From assembly GCA_030635995.1 (NCBI GenBank), contig DAOVXU010000030.1, positions 1 through 12,089 of the forward strand: a stretch of 12,089 bases of DNA, in the 5' to 3' direction. Below are positions 1-7,044 of this stretch, one piece after another. Below the pieces are notes generated by a model. It saw only the letters and a program-made list of their open reading frames with translations. It was not told where the DNA came from and made no database searches. How positions within the stretch are numbered: the stretch's first letter is position 1; the number at the start of each line of letters is the position of its first letter. A program made the translations under genes and the position numbers. This DNA is from Arcobacter sp. (lineage in GTDB: Bacteria > Campylobacterota > Campylobacteria > Campylobacterales > Arcobacteraceae).

Positions 1-171
1 TATAGTACAGGAAAATCAATTATAAACCGATCATCAAATACAAATGTTGGTATGTTGATGTTGAAATATGATGGTGGAGGACATGAGGCAGCAGGTGGAT
101 GTCAGCCAGCCCATGATGATGCAGTTCGAGTGTTGAATGAATTAATTAAGCAAATTAATTTAGATGGGTAA
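1..171 (+). CDS. DHH/DHHA1-family phosphoesterase, C-terminal fragment
   Basis: Only the last 56 codons are present; the reading frame is open from the left edge to the TAA at 169-171. The fragment contains GGGHEAAGG (fragment residues 25-33), the glycine-rich motif of the DHHA1 domain found at the C terminus of DHH phosphoesterases such as NrnA-type nano-RNases, RecJ-like nucleases and exopolyphosphatase-related proteins. In those enzymes DHHA1 binds substrate while the N-terminal DHH domain holds the metals; that domain lies outside the window, so the exact substrate cannot be decided. The motif ends about 23 residues before the stop, as is usual when DHHA1 is terminal. A small hairpin with a T-run follows at 192-214, so the gene is probably transcribed separately from glnA. 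The family call is fairly firm and the specific enzyme is open. Confidence 0.75.
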   Translation, partial: YSTGKSIINRSSNTNVGMLMLKYDGGGHEAAGGCQPAHDDAVRVLNELIKQINLDG

Positions 172-191
172 AAATAATTAAATTAAAGAAT

Positions 192-214
192 TGGTTATTT
201 TTTAACCACTTTTT
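192..214 (+). terminator. Weak candidate rho-independent terminator after the DHH gene
   Basis: A perfect 6-bp stem (TGGTTA 192-197 with TAACCA 203-208) closes a five-base all-T loop. It is followed within one base by a run of five T at 210-214. The stem is AT-rich and short, so termination may be partial. It lies between the DHH stop and the candidate glnA promoter. Confidence 0.4.
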
Positions 215-217
215 AAT

Positions 218-227
218 TGTATATTAT
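218..227 (+). promoter_or_regulatory. Candidate glnA promoter -10 region
   Basis: The stretch TGTATATTAT contains TATATT (220-225) and TATTAT (222-227) with a TG just upstream, resembling the extended -10 element of Campylobacterota sigma-70 promoters, which lack a clear -35 box. Transcription from here would give a leader of about 40-45 bases before the ATG at 277. The region is so AT-rich that chance matches are likely. No NtrC or sigma-54 type GG-N10-GC element was seen. Confidence 0.35.
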
Positions 228-276
228 TTTTTGTTTAGTTAAAATATTTCGTAAATAAAATTAAAGGATGAATAGA

Positions 277-1704
277 ATGGGTAAGTTTGTAAGTAATACA
301 GAAGAGTTTTTTGAGTTTTGTAAAGAGAATGAAGTTGAATTTGTAGATTTTAGATTTACAGATATAAAAGGTGCTTGGCATCATATTAGTTACAGAATGA
401 GTGCGGTTACTAATGACCAACTTAATTTTGGTATGCCTTTTGATGGTTCAAGTATTGATGCTTGGCAACCAATTAATAAATCAGATATGATTTTAAAGCC
501 ATCTGTTGAAACTGCATTTTTAGATCCATTTACAGCTGATAGTACTATTATTGTTATTTGTAGTGTTTATGACATTTATAAAGAAGAGATGTATGCTAAG
601 TGTCCAAGAAGTATTGCTAAAGCATCTTTAAAATATTTAGCTGAAGCTAATGTTGGTGATGTAGCTTATTTTGGTCCTGAAAATGAATACTTTATCTTTG
701 AGGATGTGAAAGTTAAAGATGCTCCAAATGAATCTTCTTATTCTGTTGATACAGAAGATGGTGATTGGAATAGATCTATAGATATAGAGGGTGGAAATAT
801 GGCTCATATCTCTGGAAATAAAGGTGGATATTTTCCAGCTGCTCCTGTAGATAAAGGTGTAGATTTAAGAGCTGAAACTATGCTTATTTTAGAGCAAATT
901 GGTCTTACTGTTATGTTAGGACATCATGAAGTTGCACAAGGTCAACATGAAATTGGTATTGTTTATGATACTTTAGTTGAAGCTGCTGATAATGTTCAAA
1001 AACTTAAATATGTTGTTAAGATGGTAACACACTTAAATGGTAAAACTGCTACATTTATGCCAAAACCAATCCATGGTGACAATGGTAATGGTATGCATGT
1101 ACACCAATCAATCTGGAAAGATGGTGTAAATACATTCTATACTGAAGGTAACTATGGAAACTTATCTGATGAAGCTAGATGGTATGCAGGTGGAATATTT
1201 AAACATGCATTTGCTATAGCAGCATTTACAAATGCTTCAACTAACTCATATAAAAGACTTGTTCCTGGTTTTGAAGCACCAAGTATTTTAACTTATTCTG
1301 CTCAAAATAGATCAGCTGCTTGTAGAGTTCCTTATGGAGCTGGAGCACCTGCTACTAGACTTGAGATGAGATTCCCAGACTCTACTGCTAATCCATACTT
1401 AGCATTTGCTGCTATGATGATGGCAGGTATTGATGGTATTAAAAATAAAATGGAACCTGTTGGTCCAATGGATGAAGATCTATTTGAATTAACTCTTGAT
1501 GAGATTAGAGAAAAAGATATTCCTCAAATGCCAGCTACTTTAAGAATGGCAGTTGAAGGTTTGATCAAAGATCATAAATTCTTACAACCTGTATTTACAG
1601 AAGATTTTATTACAACTTATCAACATTATCAATATGAAAGACAAATTTGGCCTTATGAGCAACGACCAACTGCTTTTGAGTTTAAATCAACATATTCGTG
1701 TTAA
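277..1704 (+). CDS. glnA: Glutamine synthetase, type I
   Basis: Makes glutamine from glutamate, ammonia and ATP in the cytoplasm; the main ammonium-assimilation enzyme, acting as a dodecamer. The ATG at 277 is preferred over 268 because AAAGGA at 263-268 sits 8 bases upstream of it but overlaps the earlier ATG; this gives 475 residues. Family signatures appear in order: the N-terminal beta-grasp GSSIDAW, the metal-binding FGPENEYFIF, HEVAQGQHEIG, the ATP-binding KPIHGDNGNGMHVHQS, NSYKRLVPGFEAPS and RLEMRFPDSTANPYLAFAA. The E. coli adenylylation site reads NLYDL; here the aligned stretch is DLFEL, with Phe403 in place of Tyr397, so adenylyltransferase control looks impossible. This matches what is reported for the Helicobacter pylori enzyme. 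The gene stands alone between a weak upstream terminator and a strong downstream one. Confidence 0.97.
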   Translation: MGKFVSNTEEFFEFCKENEVEFVDFRFTDIKGAWHHISYRMSAVTNDQLNFGMPFDGSSIDAWQPINKSDMILKPSVETAFLDPFTADSTIIVICSVYDIYKEEMYAKCPRSIAKASLKYLAEANVGDVAYFGPENEYFIFEDVKVKDAPNESSYSVDTEDGDWNRSIDIEGGNMAHISGNKGGYFPAAPVDKGVDLRAETMLILEQIGLTVMLGHHEVAQGQHEIGIVYDTLVEAADNVQKLKYVVKMVTHLNGKTATFMPKPIHGDNGNGMHVHQSIWKDGVNTFYTEGNYGNLSDEARWYAGGIFKHAFAIAAFTNASTNSYKRLVPGFEAPSILTYSAQNRSAACRVPYGAGAPATRLEMRFPDSTANPYLAFAAMMMAGIDGIKNKMEPVGPMDEDLFELTLDEIREKDIPQMPATLRMAVEGLIKDHKFLQPVFTEDFITTYQHYQYERQIWPYEQRPTAFEFKSTYSC

Positions 1705-1720
1705 TTATTTAACTAAGAAT

Positions 1721-1756
1721 AAAAAAAGGTAGAGATTAATTTCTCTACCTTTTTTT
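1721..1756. terminator. Bidirectional rho-independent terminator between glnA and the PBP gene
   Basis: A perfect 15-bp inverted repeat (1721-1735 with 1742-1756) has a 6-base loop. The core stem is GGTAGAGA/TCTCTACC, flanked by seven A on the left and seven T on the right. On either strand the stem is followed by a U-run, so it can end both glnA (plus) and the gpmI-ABC-PBP operon (minus), which converge here. Confidence 0.93.
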
Positions 1757-1772
1757 AATGTTCGAAATATGA

Positions 1773-3731
1773 TTAAAAAGTAATTATTCTATCTTCTAAA
1801 TTATTATTGCTCTCTTTATTATTTGTTTTAGGTATTGGAGATGTATTTGTGAAATATTCCATTTTACCATTAAAATAGTTCTCTTTTATATTATTTGGTT
1901 TATCAAATTTTCTTTTTATCTCAGGGTGTATTTGTATCCAATGTTTATAAAAATAGGAAAATACAGGTGCAGCAGTTCTTCCACCTGTTTCAGTTTTTCT
2001 CATAGGTTTATTATCATCATTTCCAAACCATACAATTGTTTGAATTGATGGAGAGTATCCACAAAACCAAGCATCGACATTGTTATTTGTTGTACCAGTT
2101 TTTCCTACTGTTTCAAGATTTCTAACTTTTGCATTTCGTCCAGTCCCTTTTTGGACAACATCTTTTAATATAGATGTCATTAAAAATGTTTGTTCTGGTG
2201 TAGTGATATATTTTTCTTTTTTATTAAAGAAAATATTGATATTTGAATTGTTTGTAATAGATTCTATTAGGTATGGAGTTACTCTTATTCCATCATTTGA
2301 AAAGATTGTATATAATTTACTTAAATTTAAAGGTGAAATAGAAAAACTTCCTAGTGTAATGGAAAGATCATAAGGGATATTTTCAAATCCAAAATATAGA
2401 AGATTTTTATAAACAACATCAATGCCCATTTGTGTTACAAGATTTATTGTTGCTAAGTTTCTTGAGTGAACTAGTGAATATCGTAGTGATATTAATCCTT
2501 TATAATTATTTTCATAATTTTCAGGTTGCCACTTTTTAAGTTTATTTTGTGAAGATTTATATTCATAGGTTCGTGAAATATCAACTAAATTACTAGCTGT
2601 CGAATATCCAAGATTAAGTGCAGTTTGATATATAAAAGGTTTCATAGAGGAACCAGGCTGTCTTAAACTTTGCGTTACTCTATTAAAAGAAGATTGTTTA
2701 TAATCAACACCACCTACAAGTGCTAAAATTTTACCACTATTATTTTCAAGACTGATAATAGAACCATTTAAAGTTTTTGTTGTACTTTTATTTGTATCGA
2801 TATAAATATCTCGTTTTTTAATTTTATCAAAGCCATATTTTAATCCATCTCTAGCAATTTGTTGTGCTTCTAAATCTATAGTAAGTTTTATTTTATAGCC
2901 AGCTGTTTTTAAATTGTCAATATTTCCTTTTAACTCTTTTATTGCTGTATCTATTACATATGGAGCTTTATTTAATGTTAAGGTATCATTATGAACTATA
3001 GGTATAAAATTTATAGCTTCTTCATATTGTTTATCATTTATCCATTTAAGGGTATTTAATCTTTTAATAACTTGATTTGCTCGTATAAGTGCAAATTTAA
3101 GATTTTTAGTTGGGTCATAAAAACTAGGAGCTTTAGGTAGTCCTACTAATATTGCTATCTCTTTTAAATTTAATTGGTCTAGTTGTTTGTGAAAATATCC
3201 TAAAGAAGCAGTTTTAATCCCATAATAACCATGACCAAAATAGACTTGATTTAGATATCTTTCCAAAATCTCCTCTTTTGTTAGTAAACTTTCAAGTCTT
3301 AATGATAAAAGTACCTCTTTTATTTTTCTAAGAATCTTTTTATCTCTTGTTAGAACAGTGGTTTTTACTAATTGTTGAGTTATTGTACTTGCACCCTCAA
3401 CAAATTTCATATGTTTTAAATCTTTTATGATGGCACGAATAATAGCATCAAAATTTATTCCATAGTGCTCAAAAAATTGTGTATCTTCAATTGCTACAAG
3501 TGATTCAATAATTAAAGGTGGTATATCTTTATATTTTACATATAATCTATTTTCTTTTTTAAAAATATTAGCAATAAGTTTATCATTTCTATCAAAAAAT
3601 TGTGTAGTAAGTGATGGATTATAATCTACTATTGTATTTGTATCAAATCTTATTTGTGAATATAATGCTACAAGCCATATGATTATAGATATTTTAATTG
3701 TAAAAGTAAGTAAAAAGAATTTCTTTAACAT
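1773..3731 (-). CDS. Class A penicillin-binding protein (PBP1A-type glycosyltransferase/transpeptidase)
   Basis: Bifunctional 652-residue peptidoglycan synthase that polymerises lipid II and cross-links stem peptides on the periplasmic face. A hydrophobic segment at about residues 4-25 is the single membrane anchor. The GT51 domain follows, with EDTQFFEHYG (catalytic Glu82), the EGASTITQQL motif and ERYLNQVYFGHGYYG. The transpeptidase domain has all three penicillin-binding motifs: SSMK with nucleophile Ser361, SRN at 423-425 and KTG starting at Lys544. Nothing essential is missing. The start ATG (3729-3731) overlaps the stop of the upstream ABC gene by seven bases in all, so the two are probably translationally coupled. 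The gene is third in the gpmI operon and ends at the shared terminator. It is usually called mrcA or pbpA in this group; I leave the symbol open. Confidence 0.95.
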   Translation of the reverse strand: MLKKFFLLTFTIKISIIIWLVALYSQIRFDTNTIVDYNPSLTTQFFDRNDKLIANIFKKENRLYVKYKDIPPLIIESLVAIEDTQFFEHYGINFDAIIRAIIKDLKHMKFVEGASTITQQLVKTTVLTRDKKILRKIKEVLLSLRLESLLTKEEILERYLNQVYFGHGYYGIKTASLGYFHKQLDQLNLKEIAILVGLPKAPSFYDPTKNLKFALIRANQVIKRLNTLKWINDKQYEEAINFIPIVHNDTLTLNKAPYVIDTAIKELKGNIDNLKTAGYKIKLTIDLEAQQIARDGLKYGFDKIKKRDIYIDTNKSTTKTLNGSIISLENNSGKILALVGGVDYKQSSFNRVTQSLRQPGSSMKPFIYQTALNLGYSTASNLVDISRTYEYKSSQNKLKKWQPENYENNYKGLISLRYSLVHSRNLATINLVTQMGIDVVYKNLLYFGFENIPYDLSITLGSFSISPLNLSKLYTIFSNDGIRVTPYLIESITNNSNINIFFNKKEKYITTPEQTFLMTSILKDVVQKGTGRNAKVRNLETVGKTGTTNNNVDAWFCGYSPSIQTIVWFGNDDNKPMRKTETGGRTAAPVFSYFYKHWIQIHPEIKRKFDKPNNIKENYFNGKMEYFTNTSPIPKTNNKESNNNLEDRIITF

Positions 3732-4423
3732 CTAAATTCTCTATTTGAAAAACTAGAAGCTAATAATTGTTTTGTATATTCATTAGTTGGATTATCTATA
3801 ATATCATCTAATTTTCCATTTTCACAAATTAAACCATCATTTAATATAATAATATCTTCACAAATATCAGTTACACTCATAATATCGTGTGTAACAAATA
3901 ATATTTTAATAGAAAATTGCTTTTTTATTTTATTTAATAGATTTAAAATAAGTTTTTTATTGGTGGTATCTAATGCAGTTGTGGGTTCATCTAAAAGTAA
4001 AATTTTTGGATTTGTGGATATTGCAATAGCAATTACTAGCCTTTGAAGTTGTCCACCACTTAATTGCATAGGGTATTTTTCTAAACTATCTTTTTCTAAT
4101 CCTATAAGTTTTATTAGTTCAAGTTGTTTATCATATGGGCAAAAAAATTGTTTTGATATTTTTGTAAGTGGGGAAAGTGATGTAAATGGATTTTGAGGTA
4201 CATAACCAATATTTTTAGAATTTAATTCAAAATCACTTTTATAATCAAAATTTTTTTTTAAATTTGATGGTAGCATATTTAAAAATGCCTTTAATGTTAA
4301 AGATTTACCACTACCACTTTGCCCAACTAAAGCAGTTGAACTATTTATAGTAAAAGATATATCTAACAATGTTTTAGCATTTGTTGATACTTTTAATTTT
4401 AATATTTTCAATTCACTATTCAT
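3725..4423 (-). CDS. ABC transporter ATP-binding protein, peptide/nickel (Dpp/Opp/Nik) type
   Basis: A 232-residue nucleotide-binding subunit with a full motif set: Walker A GQSGSGKS (34-41), Q-loop in YVPQNPFTSLSP (Gln77), signature LSGGQ (121-125), Walker B ILLLDEP with Glu146, and H-loop His179. The QNPFTSLSP stretch is characteristic of the OppD/DppD/NikD branch, but the protein is about 30-100 residues shorter than typical members and lacks their extended C-terminal region. No permease, binding protein or second ATPase lies nearby, so the partner must be encoded elsewhere, or the protein acts in another way. Its start lies 16 bases beyond the gpmI stop in an ATG-phased heptamer repeat with no convincing Shine-Dalgarno, and its end overlaps the PBP start. 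That placement suggests translational coupling. The substrate is unknown. Confidence 0.9.
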   Translation of the reverse strand: MNSELKILKLKVSTNAKTLLDISFTINSSTALVGQSGSGKSLTLKAFLNMLPSNLKKNFDYKSDFELNSKNIGYVPQNPFTSLSPLTKISKQFFCPYDKQLELIKLIGLEKDSLEKYPMQLSGGQLQRLVIAIAISTNPKILLLDEPTTALDTTNKKLILNLLNKIKKQFSIKILFVTHDIMSVTDICEDIIILNDGLICENGKLDDIIDNPTNEYTKQLLASSFSNREFRC

Positions 4424-4442
4424 AATTCATAATCCATAATTA
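4416..4442 (-). repeat. Heptamer repeat carrying three ATGs at the start of the ABC gene
   Basis: On the minus strand the unit TTATGRA repeats every 7 bases. It places ATG codons at 4437, 4430 and 4423, one in each reading frame. The last is the ABC gene start. The first opens a five-codon frame (MDYEL) whose TGA overlaps that start as ATGA; the second opens a four-codon frame ending in TAG at 4418-4416. The gpmI stop (TAA, 4442-4440) lies immediately before the repeat. Confidence 0.7.
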
Positions 4443-5918
4443 AAATAGTGCTTCATCCATCTCATTTGGTATATTTAAATTCATAAGTTTAAGTACACTG
4501 GGAGCAATATTATTTAGCCCACCATCTTTTATCTCTTTTATATTTGGTGCAATTACAAAACAATATACATCTCCAACTGTATGATTTGTAAGTGTTTTAC
4601 CATTTTCATCTTTCATCTTTTCGCAGTTTCCATGGTCACTTGTAATGATGATATTATAATTTGTATCTTTAGCTTTTTGGATTATTAGTCCCAATTGTTC
4701 ATCTACACATTCAACTGCTTTAATTCCAGCTTCTATATTACCTGTATGTCCTACCATATCTCCATTTGCAAAGTTTACAACGATAAAGTCCTCTTGGTTT
4801 TCCATAGAGTTTAATACAATTTGTCCAACCTCTGGTGCAGACATCTCTGGCTGTAGATCATAAGTTGCAACATCAGGACTAGCAACTAAAGCTCTTGTTT
4901 CCCCTTTGAGTTCATCCTCTATCCCACCATTAAAGAAAAAAGTTACATGTGCATATTTTTCTGTTTCAGCAGTGTGTAGTTGTGTTAAATTTGCATTAGC
5001 AATAACATCACCTAAAGTATTTATAGGAGCTGTTTTAGGAAATATAATAGGTAATGGTAGGTTTTTATCATATTGTGTAAGTGTTGCTATATTTAGATTT
5101 ATATTTTTTATCTCAAATTCTTTAAAATTTGGATTTGTAATTGCATTAGAGATCTCTCTAAATCTATCACTTCTAAAGTTACAAAAAATTACTCCATCAT
5201 TTTGTTCTATACCGTTATAGTGATTAAATGAAACAGGCTCTATAAACTCATCATATATATCATTTGCATATTGAGTAGTAAGATAATTTTGAATATGATC
5301 TTTTTGATTGTTAAGACCATTTACAATTACATCATAACCCTTTTTAACTCTATCCCATCTGTTATCTCTATCCATTGTATAGTATCTTCCTGATATTGTG
5401 GCAATAGATATATTATCATTACAAATATCTTCTAGTTGTTTTATATATGATGATGCACTATCTGGTGCTACATCTCTACCATCAGTTATGATATGTATAA
5501 AAACTTTTTTATTTTCATTTGATGCAATTTTTGTCATTGCTATTATATGGTCTATATGTGAGTGAACTCCACCATCACTTATAAGTCCTAAAATGTGGAT
5601 ATTATTAGATCTTTCAATTGTATCTTTTAAAACTTTATTATCTTTTAAAGTATCTTCTTTTATAGCCATATTTACTTTAACTAAATCTTGATAAAGGATT
5701 CTTCCACTCCCAATAGTCATATGTCCAACTTCACTATTTCCCATTTGACCTTCAGGTAGACCAACTGCCAATCCATATGTTTTGATTAAAGAATTTGGTA
5801 CATTTTTAAATAAGTAATCATATGTAGGTTTTTTTGCTTGGCAAAATGCATTAAATTTACAAGATTCATTGTGTCCAATACCATCTGTTATAATCAATAT
5901 AGTTTTATTTGTAGTCAT
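4440..5918 (-). CDS. gpmI: 2,3-bisphosphoglycerate-independent phosphoglycerate mutase
   Basis: Interconverts 3- and 2-phosphoglycerate in glycolysis and gluconeogenesis; a cytoplasmic, manganese-dependent alkaline-phosphatase-superfamily enzyme. The 492 residues are close to the normal length for the family. Visible motifs are TDGIGHNE (metal-binding Asp12), GQMGNSEVGH with phosphoserine Ser62, ISDGGVHSHIDH, TDGRDVAP, GRYYTMDRDNRWDR, NFANGDMVGHTG, TSDHGNCEKM and TNHTVGDV, which together supply both metal sites and the substrate pocket. An AAGG Shine-Dalgarno lies about 9 bases before the ATG. It is the first gene of the minus-strand operon that continues into the ABC ATPase and the class A PBP. 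It diverges from mraY across a 64-bp promoter region. The neighbouring pgm-mraY-murD association is also known to me from Campylobacter jejuni. Confidence 0.97.
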   Translation of the reverse strand: MTTNKTILIITDGIGHNESCKFNAFCQAKKPTYDYLFKNVPNSLIKTYGLAVGLPEGQMGNSEVGHMTIGSGRILYQDLVKVNMAIKEDTLKDNKVLKDTIERSNNIHILGLISDGGVHSHIDHIIAMTKIASNENKKVFIHIITDGRDVAPDSASSYIKQLEDICNDNISIATISGRYYTMDRDNRWDRVKKGYDVIVNGLNNQKDHIQNYLTTQYANDIYDEFIEPVSFNHYNGIEQNDGVIFCNFRSDRFREISNAITNPNFKEFEIKNINLNIATLTQYDKNLPLPIIFPKTAPINTLGDVIANANLTQLHTAETEKYAHVTFFFNGGIEDELKGETRALVASPDVATYDLQPEMSAPEVGQIVLNSMENQEDFIVVNFANGDMVGHTGNIEAGIKAVECVDEQLGLIIQKAKDTNYNIIITSDHGNCEKMKDENGKTLTNHTVGDVYCFVIAPNIKEIKDGGLNNIAPSVLKLMNLNIPNEMDEALF

Positions 5919-5941
5919 AATTTTTTACCTTAATAATTGTT

Positions 5942-5951
5942 TGGATATAAT
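5942..5951 (+). promoter_or_regulatory. mraY-murD promoter -10 element
   Basis: TATAAT at 5946-5951 is a perfect -10 hexamer with a TG at 5942-5943, one base further out than the ideal extended -10 spacing. Predicted transcription starts near 5957-5958, leaving about 13 bases before the AAAGG Shine-Dalgarno and 25 before the TTG start of mraY. The predicted start falls inside the opposing gpmI -10 element. Confidence 0.55.
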
Positions 5952-5957
5952 CGATGA

Positions 5958-5966
5958 ATTATAACA
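5958..5966 (-). promoter_or_regulatory. gpmI operon promoter, perfect extended -10
   Basis: Read on the minus strand, 5966 to 5958 is TGTTATAAT, an exact TGnTATAAT extended -10. Transcription should start near 5951, giving a leader of about 33 bases that contains the AAGG Shine-Dalgarno of gpmI. The element sits only 6 bp from the opposing mraY -10 box, so polymerase could probably occupy only one at a time. Confidence 0.6.
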
Positions 5967-5982
5967 GAAAAAAGGTTCAAAA

Positions 5983-7044
5983 TTGTTTTATTGGTTTTAC
6001 AGACACTTAGATATTAATCTATTTCAATATATCTCCATCCGTGCAGGTATAGCTTTTTTCGTTGCATTCTTTTTTACTATATATTTAATGCCAAAATTTA
6101 TAAAATGGGCTCAGAATAGAAAAGCAAACCAACCAATATATGATTTAGCACCAGATTCTCATAAACAAAAAGTAGGAACACCCACAATGGGTGGTGTGGT
6201 TTTTGTTTTTACAATTTTAATAGCTACAATTTTAACAGCTAAGTTAAATAACCCTTATATAATAGGTGCGATGCTTATAATTGCCTTATTTAGTGCAATA
6301 GGTATAAAAGATGATTTATCTAAAATATCAAGTAGTAAAAATGATGAAGGGCTGTCAGCTAGGATGAAAATACTTTATCAAGTATTAGCTTCTTTTGTTG
6401 TTGTTGGTATGTTGTTTTATGCAAACCATACTACAAGTTTATTTATCCCTTTTCATAAATATGCTCTATTTGATATGGGCTTTTATGCAATAATATTTTG
6501 GGTGCTGGTTATGGTTGCAGCTTCTAATGCAGTTAATTTAACAGATGGCTTAGATGGACTGGCTGTTGTCCCTTCTATAATCTCATTTTTTACACTATCC
6601 TTAATAGTTTATATTACAGGGCATGCGATAATAAGTGGATATTTACTTTTACCAAATATCAAACTTGTAGGGGAGTTAGCAATAGTTGGTTCTGCATTTA
6701 TAGGGGCATTGATAGCTTTTTTATGGTTCAATTCACATCCTGCACAAGTATTTATGGGAGATAGTGGAAGTTTAGCAATAGGTGGATTTATGGGATATAT
6801 GGCTATTGTTGCAAAAAGTGAGATTTTACTTGTAATAATAGGATTTTTGTTTGTTATTGAAACTGTATCTGTAATATTACAAGTTGGTAGTTTTAAATTT
6901 AGACAAAAAAGAGTATTTCTTATGGCACCTATACATCATCATTTTGAAGAGAAGGGCTGGCATGAAAATAAAGTAATTATAAGATTTTGGATAATTGCAT
7001 TTATGTCAAATCTTGTAGCTCTTATGAGTTTAAAAATCAGATAA
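5983..7044 (+). CDS. mraY: Phospho-N-acetylmuramoyl-pentapeptide-transferase
   Basis: Integral membrane enzyme that transfers phospho-MurNAc-pentapeptide from UDP to undecaprenyl phosphate, making lipid I. The 353 residues contain many hydrophobic segments and the family signatures: TPTMGG (67-71), the Asp110-Asp111 pair in IKDDLSK, NAVNLTDGLDGLA (182-193), FMGDSGS with Asp260, and MAPIHHHFEEKGW with the HHH triad 318-320. The start is TTG at 5983: AAAGG at 5971-5975 lies 7 bases upstream, and the N terminus up to ISIRAGIAFF matches the family, with no ATG in the right place. The stop TAA overlaps the murD ATG (TAATG). With murD it forms a two-gene peptidoglycan-precursor operon reading away from gpmI. 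Confidence 0.97.
   Translation: MFYWFYRHLDINLFQYISIRAGIAFFVAFFFTIYLMPKFIKWAQNRKANQPIYDLAPDSHKQKVGTPTMGGVVFVFTILIATILTAKLNNPYIIGAMLIIALFSAIGIKDDLSKISSSKNDEGLSARMKILYQVLASFVVVGMLFYANHTTSLFIPFHKYALFDMGFYAIIFWVLVMVAASNAVNLTDGLDGLAVVPSIISFFTLSLIVYITGHAIISGYLLLPNIKLVGELAIVGSAFIGALIAFLWFNSHPAQVFMGDSGSLAIGGFMGYMAIVAKSEILLVIIGFLFVIETVSVILQVGSFKFRQKRVFLMAPIHHHFEEKGWHENKVIIRFWIIAFMSNLVALMSLKIR

Noticed and set aside
268..276. First ATG as the glnA start
   Set aside because: The Shine-Dalgarno AAAGGA (263-268) overlaps this ATG and is ideally placed for the ATG at 277.
235..420. Minus-strand 61-codon frame at the start of glnA
   Set aside because: Antisense to the conserved glnA N terminus, with low-complexity content and no start signal.
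2080..2373. Plus-strand frame opposite the PBP gene
   Set aside because: Antisense to the transpeptidase domain with no recognisable protein features.
4906..5220. Plus-strand frame opposite gpmI
   Set aside because: Antisense shadow of a complete, well-conserved enzyme gene.
6987..7043. Upstream TTG start for murD
   Set aside because: It lies entirely within mraY and adds residues unlike MurD; the ATG at 7044 overlaps the mraY stop in a typical TAATG coupling.
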